From Lachnospiraceae bacterium 28-4 (GTDB lineage Bacteria > Bacillota > Clostridia > Lachnospirales > Lachnospiraceae), in assembly GCA_000403275.2 (NCBI GenBank), contig KE159599.1, forward strand, positions 397,391 to 461,390: a stretch of DNA of 64,000 bases, read 5' to 3'. Shown piece by piece: positions 1-7,901 of the stretch; within the stretch, counting starts at the first letter, position 1; every line of letters starts with the position of its first letter. The position numbers were made by a program, and so were the translations under genes. The notes under the pieces are model-generated. The model saw only the letters and a program-made list of their open reading frames with translations, was not told the origin of the DNA and did no database searches.

Positions 1-90
1 GAAGTCAGCAGACCGGACGATCCCAGCCCATACCCGGATAGATTCGAAGTCAGCAGACCGGACGATCCCAGCCCATACCCTGACAGCGTT
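1..90. repeat. 45-bp tandem repeat inside a coding region
   Basis: Positions 1-45 and 46-90 are near-identical copies, with divergence starting only in the last dozen bases of the second copy. The period is a multiple of three. On the minus strand each unit encodes the 15-residue repeat built around GYGLGSSGLLTS. The array continues beyond the left edge, so the copy number is unknown. Confidence 0.85.
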
Positions 91-716
91 GACCCGGATC
101 CCAAAAGCAGCCGTGACGCCAAGCCACTTTGCACTCCCATCATCCATCCATAACTTTTTAATGGAATAGATGCCCCGTAACATTCTTCCTTTGTTTTTCC
201 AATCACCTGATATTCCACATACGGCTCATAATCGGAAAGCTGTTTCGAAAAATTTTCTCCCAGCATCCGAATCACTTCCTGTTCATAAGCAGAATCATTT
301 TTCATGTTCTCCAATGCTTCTTCCTTGAAAATAAGCACACCGTTTCCGCACATTCTTTTGCTGTCACTGACAGACAGAGATGAAATGGTATTGCAAATAT
401 ATTGTTTATATTCGTCCAGGCTCATTTCTTCTCTGGGCTTATTCATGTCAACCTGATAATTCGTACGATAAAGCGGAGGACAGGCCATAACCACGTCCCT
501 TCCTTCTGTAAATGCCCTCGTTTCTTTTTGTATTGCATTTTCTATATATTTGTGAAAGGATGTTCCTGCTTTTTCCACAGTATTTCCGGCACCGTCACTC
601 TTTCCCACGCTGTTTTTCCCTGCCGGAGCCTTGCTGGAAAAGCGTTCTTCTCCGTTCCCATATACCCTCGCTGCATTTTCTGACGCCGCCATCCCGGAAG
701 CAACCATATCCACCAT
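1..716 (-). CDS. Unrecognised protein, 3' end outside the window
   Basis: This reading frame stays open from an ATG at 716 through the left edge, giving at least 238 residues. A strong GGAGGG ribosome binding site lies 5 bases before the ATG. The N-terminal 60 residues are rich in Gly, Ala, Ser and Lys. The middle (about residues 75-180) looks like a folded mixed alpha/beta domain. The last visible 40 residues contain a Ser/Gly/Leu-rich repeat of 15 residues coded by a 45-bp tandem repeat. There is no signal peptide or membrane segment. I do not recognise the family. It may be one of the DUF6033-type Lachnospiraceae proteins, but that is only a guess. Confidence 0.6.
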   Translation of the reverse strand, partial: MVDMVASGMAASENAARVYGNGEERFSSKAPAGKNSVGKSDGAGNTVEKAGTSFHKYIENAIQKETRAFTEGRDVVMACPPLYRTNYQVDMNKPREEMSLDEYKQYICNTISSLSVSDSKRMCGNGVLIFKEEALENMKNDSAYEQEVIRMLGENFSKQLSDYEPYVEYQVIGKTKEECYGASIPLKSYGWMMGVQSGLASRLLLGSGSTLSGYGLGSSGLLTSNLSGYGLGSSGLLT

Positions 717-781
717 ATATTCCCTCCTCCCCAAAACCTTATATTATATATACGATCCATGGAGAGGAAAAGTTTCAGATC

Positions 782-1006
782 CTATAAATTATTTAAGCCA
801 AAAGCCCCGTCGTACCGGATAACGCCATTCAAATTTTCTCCTGTCCCTTTCAGGCAAATTGCCATAAAATTTTTATTTTCCACCTCAAAAGGCGCTTGGA
901 TCCCATAACGATCCGCCGGAACATATCCGGCTCTTGGATAATATTCGGCATGTCCCAAAACGACAGGATTTCCAAATGCCGTCCTCAGGTTTTCTGGTGC
1001 AAAACA
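782..1006 (-). pseudogene. GNAT acetyltransferase C-terminal remnant (YhbS-like)
   Basis: In the gap between comEC and the next gene, the minus strand encodes about 74 residues with no start codon. They are preceded in frame by a TGA at 1007-1009. The piece contains VLGHAEYYPRAGYVPADRYG followed by IQAPFEVENKNFMAI. This closely matches my memory of the acetyl-CoA-binding and C-terminal part of YhbS-type GNAT N-acetyltransferases. It ends with its own TAG at 782-784. The N-terminal half is missing. The call rests on the remembered family pattern; a protein search would settle it. Confidence 0.6.
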
Positions 1007-1023
1007 TCATTTATATCTCCCCT

Positions 1024-3300
1024 TTATGGCCGGAAACACCTCACCGCTGCCCCTCCTTTTCTCCGGTATACCGTTACTGCGCCGTGTTCCGGGGTGGAAT
1101 AAATCCGGCTTCCGGCCTCCCCCAGACGTTCCAGCAATTCTTCATGGGGGTGTCCGTAGCGATTATTTGCACCGCAGGATATGAAAGCCAATTTCGGAGA
1201 AAATAGTTCCAGCATTTCCCTGCGGGTCGAATATGCAGAACCGTGATGGGCTACTTTCAACAGCGTCAGATCGCTCACTTTTTTCTGTTTTCTCATGTAT
1301 TCCCAGGCCATTTCTTCCCCGGCGCCTTCGATATCCCCTGTAAAAAGCCCGGTAAACCCTTTATAATCCAGAAGCAATACCATAGAATATTCGTTCTTTT
1401 CCTCTGTTGCATAACCGGCGAACGGGTGCATACAAAGAAAGCTCATTTCCCCATCTTCAATCTGCTGCCCTCTGCCCATATATTCTACCCGGATTCCTTT
1501 CCCCATGGCCAATTCTTCCATCCTTTTATATTGCTCATCGGCACTTTCCCTGTCGATGGATGGAAGGACAAGACTTCCTATGGTCAGCCCCCTGACCGGG
1601 TATTCCTCCAACAGTTCTATTATCCCGCTGCAATGATCTTTGTCCGCATGGGTAACAAAAACCGCCTGGAGATGCCTCACACCCATAAACTTCAAATACG
1701 GAAGCATCTGATATTTCATTATTTCCTTTTTTGTCGAACTCCCTCCATCGATCAGATAATCCTTTCCATCCCCGCTTCTGATATGAATGCAGTCTCCCTG
1801 TCCTACATCCAGCATCGTTACCTGGAAACCATCTCCTGTCCTCAGCAAAAGAATGCAAAGTGCCGCCATAATCCACTGGCATTTCCAGAAAAGCGGCAGT
1901 TCCCCGCGGCGGCGGTATCCATAAGCCGCCAGTCCTGTTATAAGCACCAGATATAACGCGATCTGCCATCCCTCCGGCCTTCCTCTTACGAACAGCCCTC
2001 CCGGAATCCGCTCTCCCAGTCCGCAGCTCTTCTCATAGATCCAGAGAACCGCCCTGCACGTCCAGGCGGCCGCTCCCGCTATGCCGGGCAGCCATCCCCC
2101 CACAAGCATACAAAGCAGCCCGCCTCCCATAACAACCGTCATCAGCGGAACGACCAAAAGATTCAGAAATATGGAATAAACCGGAAATTGATAATAAAAC
2201 CAGAAATGAACGGGAAGAGTTCCCAAGGTCACGGAAATGCCGGCAGCTGCCGCCTGTTTGATCCTCCAGGCAATCCGCCGCCATCGGTTCCCTCCATCAT
2301 GCCGGGCATCTTCCGCAAAACCTTTTTTCCCTTGCAAAACAGCAGGAAAGAGTCCGAGAGATGCGACTGCCCCAAAGGAAAACAGAAATCCGCTGTGAGA
2401 AGCGTACCCCGGCTGTTCTGCCAGCAGCAATACCGCCGCCAGCGCAAGAGCTGTCGCCATATCGTATGTACGCCCCAGCGCATTTGCCAGAAGGCGCACG
2501 GCAAACATAATAATAGCCCTGACTGAAGACATGCTCATTCCCGTCATCATACCATAACAAAGAATAAAGACGATACAAATCGCCGTCGATCCTTTCTGCA
2601 AAACGCCGATCCTCCTCAGACACCGGTACAGGCCCATTCCAAGCATGGAAATATGCAGTCCCGAAATGCTTAAAATATGGATGATAGAGCTTTGCTGATA
2701 TAGCTCCTTCGTTTCCGCATCCAGCCCGCTTTTCTCCCCCAACAGCATCGCCTTCATAATCGACGCTTCCTTCGTTGGAAAAACAGCTTCCAATACTCCG
2801 GCAAAATACCGCTTAAGCCCGGAAAGCCCTTCTCTCACGTGCCACGGTTCCCCTCCCGCGGCAACGATACGGACATCCTCCAGCCGAAAGGAAATCTTCA
2901 TCACATCGTAATATTGCTGCATATCGAATTCCCCCGGATTGCCCGCCCGGGAAAAACAGCGTACCTTTCCTTCCAGCCGGACGGTTGTTCCCAGCTTCGG
3001 CTCTCTGTAACCATCTTTTTCCATATAACATACTATATTTTTTATTTCATCTGTGGGATTTTGTTCTGACGGATTCCTTTTGGAATATTCGGAATCCTCT
3101 AAGATATGTACTGATCTTAAATAAACCACCGGGATTTCACCGGAATCTGCCCGTTCTTTATATTCCTTCCGGTACACTTTCCCCTCTGCCACGATCTGCT
3201 GCCCGTCCAGGCTGTCATAGCCAGGCACGGGTGCAAACCGCGCGCAGAGGATAAGCACCGCTGCAAAGAACAGACATAAAAGACATAGCGGTCTTTTCAT
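1024..3300 (-). CDS. comEC: ComEC/Rec2-type DNA internalisation channel
   Basis: This 758-residue multi-spanning membrane protein moves single-stranded DNA across the membrane during transformation. It has an N-terminal hydrophobic segment, an OB-like extracytoplasmic region (about 30-150), the Competence domain with many membrane helices (about 160-470, including IHILSISGLHISMLG), and a C-terminal metallo-beta-lactamase-like domain from about 490. That domain carries LDVGQGD, the metal-binding THADKDH and a later HHG. Length and domain order match full ComEC. It lies downstream of comEA, with a two-component system and a GerMN lipoprotein between them. It is intact, so DNA uptake remains possible, although comEB, comF and pilus genes are not in the window. 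Confidence 0.93.
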   Translation of the reverse strand: MKRPLCLLCLFFAAVLILCARFAPVPGYDSLDGQQIVAEGKVYRKEYKERADSGEIPVVYLRSVHILEDSEYSKRNPSEQNPTDEIKNIVCYMEKDGYREPKLGTTVRLEGKVRCFSRAGNPGEFDMQQYYDVMKISFRLEDVRIVAAGGEPWHVREGLSGLKRYFAGVLEAVFPTKEASIMKAMLLGEKSGLDAETKELYQQSSIIHILSISGLHISMLGMGLYRCLRRIGVLQKGSTAICIVFILCYGMMTGMSMSSVRAIIMFAVRLLANALGRTYDMATALALAAVLLLAEQPGYASHSGFLFSFGAVASLGLFPAVLQGKKGFAEDARHDGGNRWRRIAWRIKQAAAAGISVTLGTLPVHFWFYYQFPVYSIFLNLLVVPLMTVVMGGGLLCMLVGGWLPGIAGAAAWTCRAVLWIYEKSCGLGERIPGGLFVRGRPEGWQIALYLVLITGLAAYGYRRRGELPLFWKCQWIMAALCILLLRTGDGFQVTMLDVGQGDCIHIRSGDGKDYLIDGGSSTKKEIMKYQMLPYLKFMGVRHLQAVFVTHADKDHCSGIIELLEEYPVRGLTIGSLVLPSIDRESADEQYKRMEELAMGKGIRVEYMGRGQQIEDGEMSFLCMHPFAGYATEEKNEYSMVLLLDYKGFTGLFTGDIEGAGEEMAWEYMRKQKKVSDLTLLKVAHHGSAYSTRREMLELFSPKLAFISCGANNRYGHPHEELLERLGEAGSRIYSTPEHGAVTVYRRKGGAAVRCFRP

Positions 3301-3355
3301 CTATTCCTCTCTTTCTCAGCATATTTCATATTCAGCATATTTCATATGTTCGTAT

Positions 3356-4309
3356 TTAATTTCCTCCCTGCTGCACAGTAGTGACCAGATCCAGATTTCT
3401 TTCATAAGTGGCGGATAAGCTGGTATTCTCACGGAACATCACATTGGAATCCCCATTTACCGCTATCTGCACCCGCCCCACATTAGGCAGTTCCACAAGA
3501 GTATTGACAAGGGAATAAATCGCTACGTCGGAACTGACATTATAAATCTGGGTCAGAAAATGTTCACTCAGATTCACATAACATGTTCCGTCTTTCAATG
3601 TCACCCCGATTACCTTCGTCTCAGGGTTCATCGTTGGATATACCTTATCTTTTACCTGCTCGCTCGGCCCTCCGATCAACTGTTCCACTACCAGCCTTTC
3701 CATGGAAATATTGGTGCTGTACCTGCTGTATTCCAACGTCCTGTTCGTTTCTATCAGTCTGTCCCCTTCCGCATTCGCAAAGTAAAGCCTTATCTTCACC
3801 CTTTCCCTGGAATTCATTTCGCTTTCCGTGTTATCGATAAACATATCGGCCGACATACTTCCGATCACATTTCCCGACATATCCAGAAGAGGATTGGAGC
3901 GTATCTGGAAAGAGACATAATCAACGCCCTTCACCTGCGTCATAGTACGCACTGTCGCCGCACGGGCAAGCACTTCCGTCGTCGGCGGCAGAGTGCGGTA
4001 ACGTTCATCGAAATTCAATACGAGCTGCCCTCCGTCCAAAGAATATCCGAGCAGTTCAAAGCTGCCCGAAAGAGGCGCTTTATATTCCATCCTCTCAGGA
4101 GTTGTCGTCAGCTGTTCCAGCAATTCGTCGATGACCTCTTCCTGGCTCCCGCCCTTTACCTCATACTCGTTGGCAGACAGTTTTGTTTCGTCCTTATTCA
4201 TTACATATATATTATAAACCCGGCTTCTGTCCGCCTCCTCCGCGCTTCCGCAGGAGACCGCAAAAAACAGGCTCAATAACAGGCAAACTAGCAGTCCTGA
4301 TTTTTTCAT
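3356..4309 (-). CDS. GerMN-domain lipoprotein
   Basis: The start chosen is the ATG at 4309, preceded by GGAGG at 5-base spacing; an ATG 12 bases upstream overlaps that site. The 317-residue product begins with MKKSG, a hydrophobic stretch and a Cys in AVSCGS, which fits a lipoprotein signal. Two GerMN-type repeats follow (about 55-160 and 190-300), the second with NPETKVIGVTLKDGTCYVNL. GerMN domains occur in the germination protein GerM and in WalRK-associated lipoproteins. The gene follows the histidine kinase after 18 bases and is probably co-transcribed, so it may act as the extracytoplasmic partner of that kinase. Role inferred. Confidence 0.82.
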   Translation of the reverse strand: MKKSGLLVCLLLSLFFAVSCGSAEEADRSRVYNIYVMNKDETKLSANEYEVKGGSQEEVIDELLEQLTTTPERMEYKAPLSGSFELLGYSLDGGQLVLNFDERYRTLPPTTEVLARAATVRTMTQVKGVDYVSFQIRSNPLLDMSGNVIGSMSADMFIDNTESEMNSRERVKIRLYFANAEGDRLIETNRTLEYSRYSTNISMERLVVEQLIGGPSEQVKDKVYPTMNPETKVIGVTLKDGTCYVNLSEHFLTQIYNVSSDVAIYSLVNTLVELPNVGRVQIAVNGDSNVMFRENTSLSATYERNLDLVTTVQQGGN

Positions 4310-4327
4310 TCCATCCTCCATATTTTA

Positions 4328-5827
4328 CTAAGCCGTCACATAGTTCAAAGGAATCTTTACCATAAACGTCGTTCCTTCTCCCTCCACGCTGGATACCTTG
4401 ATGGAACCCCTGTGCATCAGAATCGCGTTCCTTGTGATCGCAAGCCCCAAGCCGGTACCTCCGATCTCTCTGGAATGAGATTTATCCACACGGTAAAACC
4501 TTTCATAAATATGTTCCAAAGCATCCTGGGGAATACCAATCCCCGAATCCATAATATCAAGGGTAAAAAACTGATGGTCCGCATCAAGGACTACCTTCAC
4601 CCATCCTTGTTCCCGGTTATATTTGATCGCATTTTCCACAAGATTAGTAATGATCAGCGTCAGCTTTACTTCATCCGCCTCCGCCGTCACCGCCCTTTTG
4701 CTTTCAAATACCAACTCAATATCTCTTTTTCTGGCGATCGGCCGCAGCCTTTTTAAAATAATTTCTGTCAGAGCATTCACATCCACCACGCTGACATTCA
4801 TCGTGGCCACCGTCCTGTCCATCTTTACCATGGACAGCAGGTCGTTGATGATCTTATCCTCCCGTTCTATCTCCTCCGTAATATCCACCATAAACTCCCT
4901 GTAAAGCTCCGCCGGCGCATCCTCCTGCGCCAGCAGGGAATCCGCCAGCACTTTCACGGAAGTAATGGGCGTCTTCAATTCATGGGAAACATTGGCAACG
5001 AATTCCTGCCTGGAAGCATCCAATACCTTCATTCGATTCTGGAGCTGGTTAAACGCATCCACAATATGCTCGGTTTCCAGATAATCCGGCACCGAAATCG
5101 GTTCATCCTTATATCCTTCCTTCACTTCGCTGATCGCCTTTGCGACACGCTCGAAGGGTTTCATCAATATATTGGAAAGTACAAGGGCAATGGCAAAAAT
5201 GGCGATCATCATCATGATTTCCAGCAGCAGCGCCCTTCTGCTCAAAATATCCAAAGTCGTATTAATGCTGTCCGTAGAAACGCTTGTCAGCATCACTCCC
5301 TTGACCACATCCTGCCGCTTTTCTTTATCCGAAGGCTTTCCGTTGCCTGCGGCCTGCTCTGCCGGCACATTCTCAATGATAGGAGTCGTAATCTCTATAT
5401 ACCCGTATTCGCTGTCATAGTTCGAACCCCCGGCCGCTTCTTTCATACATTTGATCACGGCTTCCGTGATAACGGTCTTCCCCTCGCTCGTCCCGTATGT
5501 ATCCTTGATTACCTTCAGGCTGGAGTTGATCACCATCACGCGCCCGTCATACAGATTGGAAAGCTGTTCGAGTTCCGCGCTGATTACCTCCGAAGACGTA
5601 TCTGTCAAATAATTGTAGGTGATCAGGTGATTCGCTATGATATTCAACTGGTTCTGCATATCGGAAGTCCTGAGGCTGATCGCACGATCCTCATAATTTT
5701 CCAATATCCCATAGCGCAGCACTATGCCGGGGATGATCCCGATCAGGAAAACAATAATGAAAATGCGGGCTCTCAGGCTCCTGAAAAACTTAACATTATT
5801 CCATATCTTTTTGATTTTAATATTCAT
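4328..5827 (-). CDS. HAMP-containing sensor histidine kinase, WalK/PhoR-like
   Basis: A 499-residue membrane sensor kinase. It has a transmembrane helix near 15-35, an extracytoplasmic sensor region, a second helix near 195-218 and a HAMP linker. The HisKA phosphoacceptor is in FVANVSHELKTPITS (about 280), and the HATPase_c domain has N-box NLVENAIKYN and G-boxes DSGIGIP and GTGLGLAI. It sits 27 bases downstream of its response regulator and upstream of the GerMN lipoprotein. The arrangement resembles the WalRK cell-wall system. There is no PAS domain, which canonical WalK usually has, so the WalK name is not assigned. Confidence 0.88.
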   Translation of the reverse strand: MNIKIKKIWNNVKFFRSLRARIFIIVFLIGIIPGIVLRYGILENYEDRAISLRTSDMQNQLNIIANHLITYNYLTDTSSEVISAELEQLSNLYDGRVMVINSSLKVIKDTYGTSEGKTVITEAVIKCMKEAAGGSNYDSEYGYIEITTPIIENVPAEQAAGNGKPSDKEKRQDVVKGVMLTSVSTDSINTTLDILSRRALLLEIMMMIAIFAIALVLSNILMKPFERVAKAISEVKEGYKDEPISVPDYLETEHIVDAFNQLQNRMKVLDASRQEFVANVSHELKTPITSVKVLADSLLAQEDAPAELYREFMVDITEEIEREDKIINDLLSMVKMDRTVATMNVSVVDVNALTEIILKRLRPIARKRDIELVFESKRAVTAEADEVKLTLIITNLVENAIKYNREQGWVKVVLDADHQFFTLDIMDSGIGIPQDALEHIYERFYRVDKSHSREIGGTGLGLAITRNAILMHRGSIKVSSVEGEGTTFMVKIPLNYVTA

Positions 5828-5854
5828 CCACAGACTCCGCCTGTCAATATCTCT

Positions 5855-6541
5855 TTACGCATAATAATAGCCGACTCCCCATTTCGTGTGTACGTACTTC
5901 GGTTCGCTTGGATTCGTTTCGATCTTCTCCCTCAGTCTTCTGATATGCACATCCACCGTGCGTACATCGCCGGGATAATCGCTCCCCCATACAAGTTTCA
6001 ACAGGTTTTCCCTGCCGTATACTTTATTGGGATTCAACATAAGAAGTTCCAGCACTTCAAATTCCTTGGCTGTCAGGTTGATCTCCCTGCCGCTGATATA
6101 TACCCTCCGGCCTTCTCTGTCCAGGCGCATATCTTTTCCTTCTATGATCTTTTCTTCTTCCTGTGTCTTTTCCTTCCGGTTGGTGCGGCGCATAATAGCT
6201 TTTATCCTGGCCTTCACCTCCAGAATATTGAACGGCTTCGTGATATAATCGTCCGCCCCGTATTCCAGCCCGAGGATCTTATCCATATCTTCTCCCTTGG
6301 CCGTAAGCATCACTACCGGCACGTTGGAAAAATCCCGTATCTGCTGGCATACCTCGAACCCCGTCAGTTTGGGCAGCATCACATCCAGCAGGATAATATC
6401 ATACTCTTTTTCCTTTGCCTTTTGCAGCGCTTCTTCCCCGTCATAGGCGCAGTCCACTTCCATCCCGTCCTGCTCCAGACTGAACCGTATCCCCTTTACG
6501 ATCAATTTTTCATCGTCAACTACCAGCACTCTTTTACTCAT
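5855..6541 (-). CDS. OmpR/WalR-like response regulator
   Basis: The 228-residue product starts at MSKRVLVVDDEKLI. The receiver domain has the acidic pair DD, phosphoacceptor Asp in ILLDVMLP, the conserved Thr in MLTAKGED and Lys in DYITKPFN. The C-terminal winged helix contains NLTAKEFEVLELL and the recognition segment DVRTVDVHIRRLREK, which is very close to WalR/YycF. Its ATG overlaps the comEA stop codon (ATGA), implying translational coupling. The pair with the downstream kinase is clear; the regulon is not. Confidence 0.9.
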   Translation of the reverse strand: MSKRVLVVDDEKLIVKGIRFSLEQDGMEVDCAYDGEEALQKAKEKEYDIILLDVMLPKLTGFEVCQQIRDFSNVPVVMLTAKGEDMDKILGLEYGADDYITKPFNILEVKARIKAIMRRTNRKEKTQEEEKIIEGKDMRLDREGRRVYISGREINLTAKEFEVLELLMLNPNKVYGRENLLKLVWGSDYPGDVRTVDVHIRRLREKIETNPSEPKYVHTKWGVGYYYA

Positions 6542-7305
6542 CGCACACCTCTGACACAAATTTTATCTTTCATCTTCGCAAACATCCCCTCTTTAATGCC
6601 CTCTACCCTCATAATATCCTCAATCCGGGAAAAGCCTCCGTTTTTCTCCCTGTAGGAAATAATACTCTGCGCACGGCTCTCTCCCACTCCGGGCAGCGTC
6701 AGCAGTTCCTCCTTTGCCGCCGTATTGATATCCACCAATCCGCCGTCCGTTTCTCCCGCCGTTCCTGCTTCCGTCCCCGTCACGGCTCCTGCCCGAACGC
6801 CGGCATCAGGCGCTATACCGGAAACGACCGCCGCTTTGTATGCCGCATCTTCCCCGTCTTTTTCGGCCTCTCCGCTTTCCTCCCCGGAGCCTTTTCTCTC
6901 CGGAATTTCTATTTTCCAGCCATCCTCCAGCCTGTATGCCAGATTCAAATAATCATCTGCGGCCTCCTGCGTAAATCCGCCGGCTTCTTCTATGGCTTCA
7001 TAAATCCTGCTTCCCACGGGCAGTTCATATACCCCGGGATTTTCCACTGCCCCGCAAATATGTACAAACAAGGTGGATTCCTCCACCTGTTCCGGCGCTT
7101 CCACAGCATCCTCCTCCGTGGAGAAATCCTCCGAAAGATGCTCCCCGCCTTCTATCCTGACAAGATCCTCCGTTTCCAGCAGAACTGTTTCCTTTCCGCT
7201 GCAAGCCGCCGTCCCGGCCAGCATTCCGGCCAGAACCGCCAGCAACAGAACTTTTTTCCCCATACATAAATATTTTTTCGTAAAAATTTTTTTCATCATC
7301 CGCAT
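6538..7305 (-). CDS. comEA: ComEA-like DNA receptor with SLBB and helix-hairpin-helix domains
   Basis: A 255-residue secreted protein. The N-terminus has a basic start, a hydrophobic stretch and a possible lipobox ending in LAGTAAC. An SLBB/soluble-ligand-binding domain follows (about 80-140, VHICGAVENPGVYELP). A low-complexity Gly/Glu/Ala linker leads to a C-terminal pair of helix-hairpin-helix motifs (DINTAAKEELLTLPGVGES and IEDIMRVEGIKEG). In competence, ComEA binds double-stranded DNA outside the membrane and hands it to ComEC. A good AGGAAAC site precedes the ATG. It begins the likely operon comEA-regulator-kinase-GerMN-comEC. Confidence 0.88.
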   Translation of the reverse strand: MRMMKKIFTKKYLCMGKKVLLLAVLAGMLAGTAACSGKETVLLETEDLVRIEGGEHLSEDFSTEEDAVEAPEQVEESTLFVHICGAVENPGVYELPVGSRIYEAIEEAGGFTQEAADDYLNLAYRLEDGWKIEIPERKGSGEESGEAEKDGEDAAYKAAVVSGIAPDAGVRAGAVTGTEAGTAGETDGGLVDINTAAKEELLTLPGVGESRAQSIISYREKNGGFSRIEDIMRVEGIKEGMFAKMKDKICVRGVR

Positions 7306-7394
7306 AGTTTCCTTTCTGAACCGGAAGACCCCTCTATGCGACTCGTTATTTTATTGTAAAGTAATTACCCTCCTTTTACAAGTGCCTTTTCGTC

Positions 7395-7826
7395 CTATTT
7401 CCATTTAAAAATCACAACTCCCGCTATGGCGATCCCCATCCCCATCACCTTGCGCCATTCCAGAGGCTGTTTATCCGTGCCGAACCAGCCAAAAAGTTCA
7501 ATAATATACGCCACGATCAACTGCGCGATCACGATCAGCATAACGGCTTTTGCCGGCCCCAGCAGTTCCATTCCCTTAATTACCGTATAGGTGATCACCG
7601 CCCCGATCGCCCCTCCAAGCAGCATATACTTCGGTTCCACCCGAAATAAAGAGCCAAAAGATGACCGGTCTGTCGCCAGCCATACGCCGAGGCAGACCAA
7701 AAGAGCCGTAAACTGCACAAAAGCATTTGCCACCCAGATTCCCGACGTTTTTGTCACCTGCGTGTTAAATACCCCCTGTATGCTCATCAAAGCCCCTGAT
7801 AACAATGCAATAAAAAATCCAATCAT
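7395..7826 (-). CDS. Small DMT-superfamily transporter (YdcZ/DUF606 type)
   Basis: This 143-residue protein is almost entirely membrane-embedded, with five likely helices. It starts MIGFFIALLSGALMSIQGV and has the family-like GPAKAVMLIVIAQLIVAYIIE stretch and a C-terminal helix ending VVIFKWK. Length and pattern match YdcZ/DUF606 proteins, small drug/metabolite exporters that often work as pairs. No partner gene is adjacent, so it may be a homodimer. Substrate unknown. Confidence 0.8.
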   Translation of the reverse strand: MIGFFIALLSGALMSIQGVFNTQVTKTSGIWVANAFVQFTALLVCLGVWLATDRSSFGSLFRVEPKYMLLGGAIGAVITYTVIKGMELLGPAKAVMLIVIAQLIVAYIIELFGWFGTDKQPLEWRKVMGMGIAIAGVVIFKWK

Positions 7827-7901
7827 ACGGGTCCTCCAATTATTATTTTCTTTCTAATAATCTTGCCCATATGATTGGAAAGTATTCAAAAAATTCCTGT
7901 T

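Noticed and set aside
4982-6655. 557-residue plus-strand open frame opposite the kinase and regulator
   Set aside because: Composition (His, Arg, Pro and Phe rich) and position show it is the complement of well-supported genes on the minus strand.
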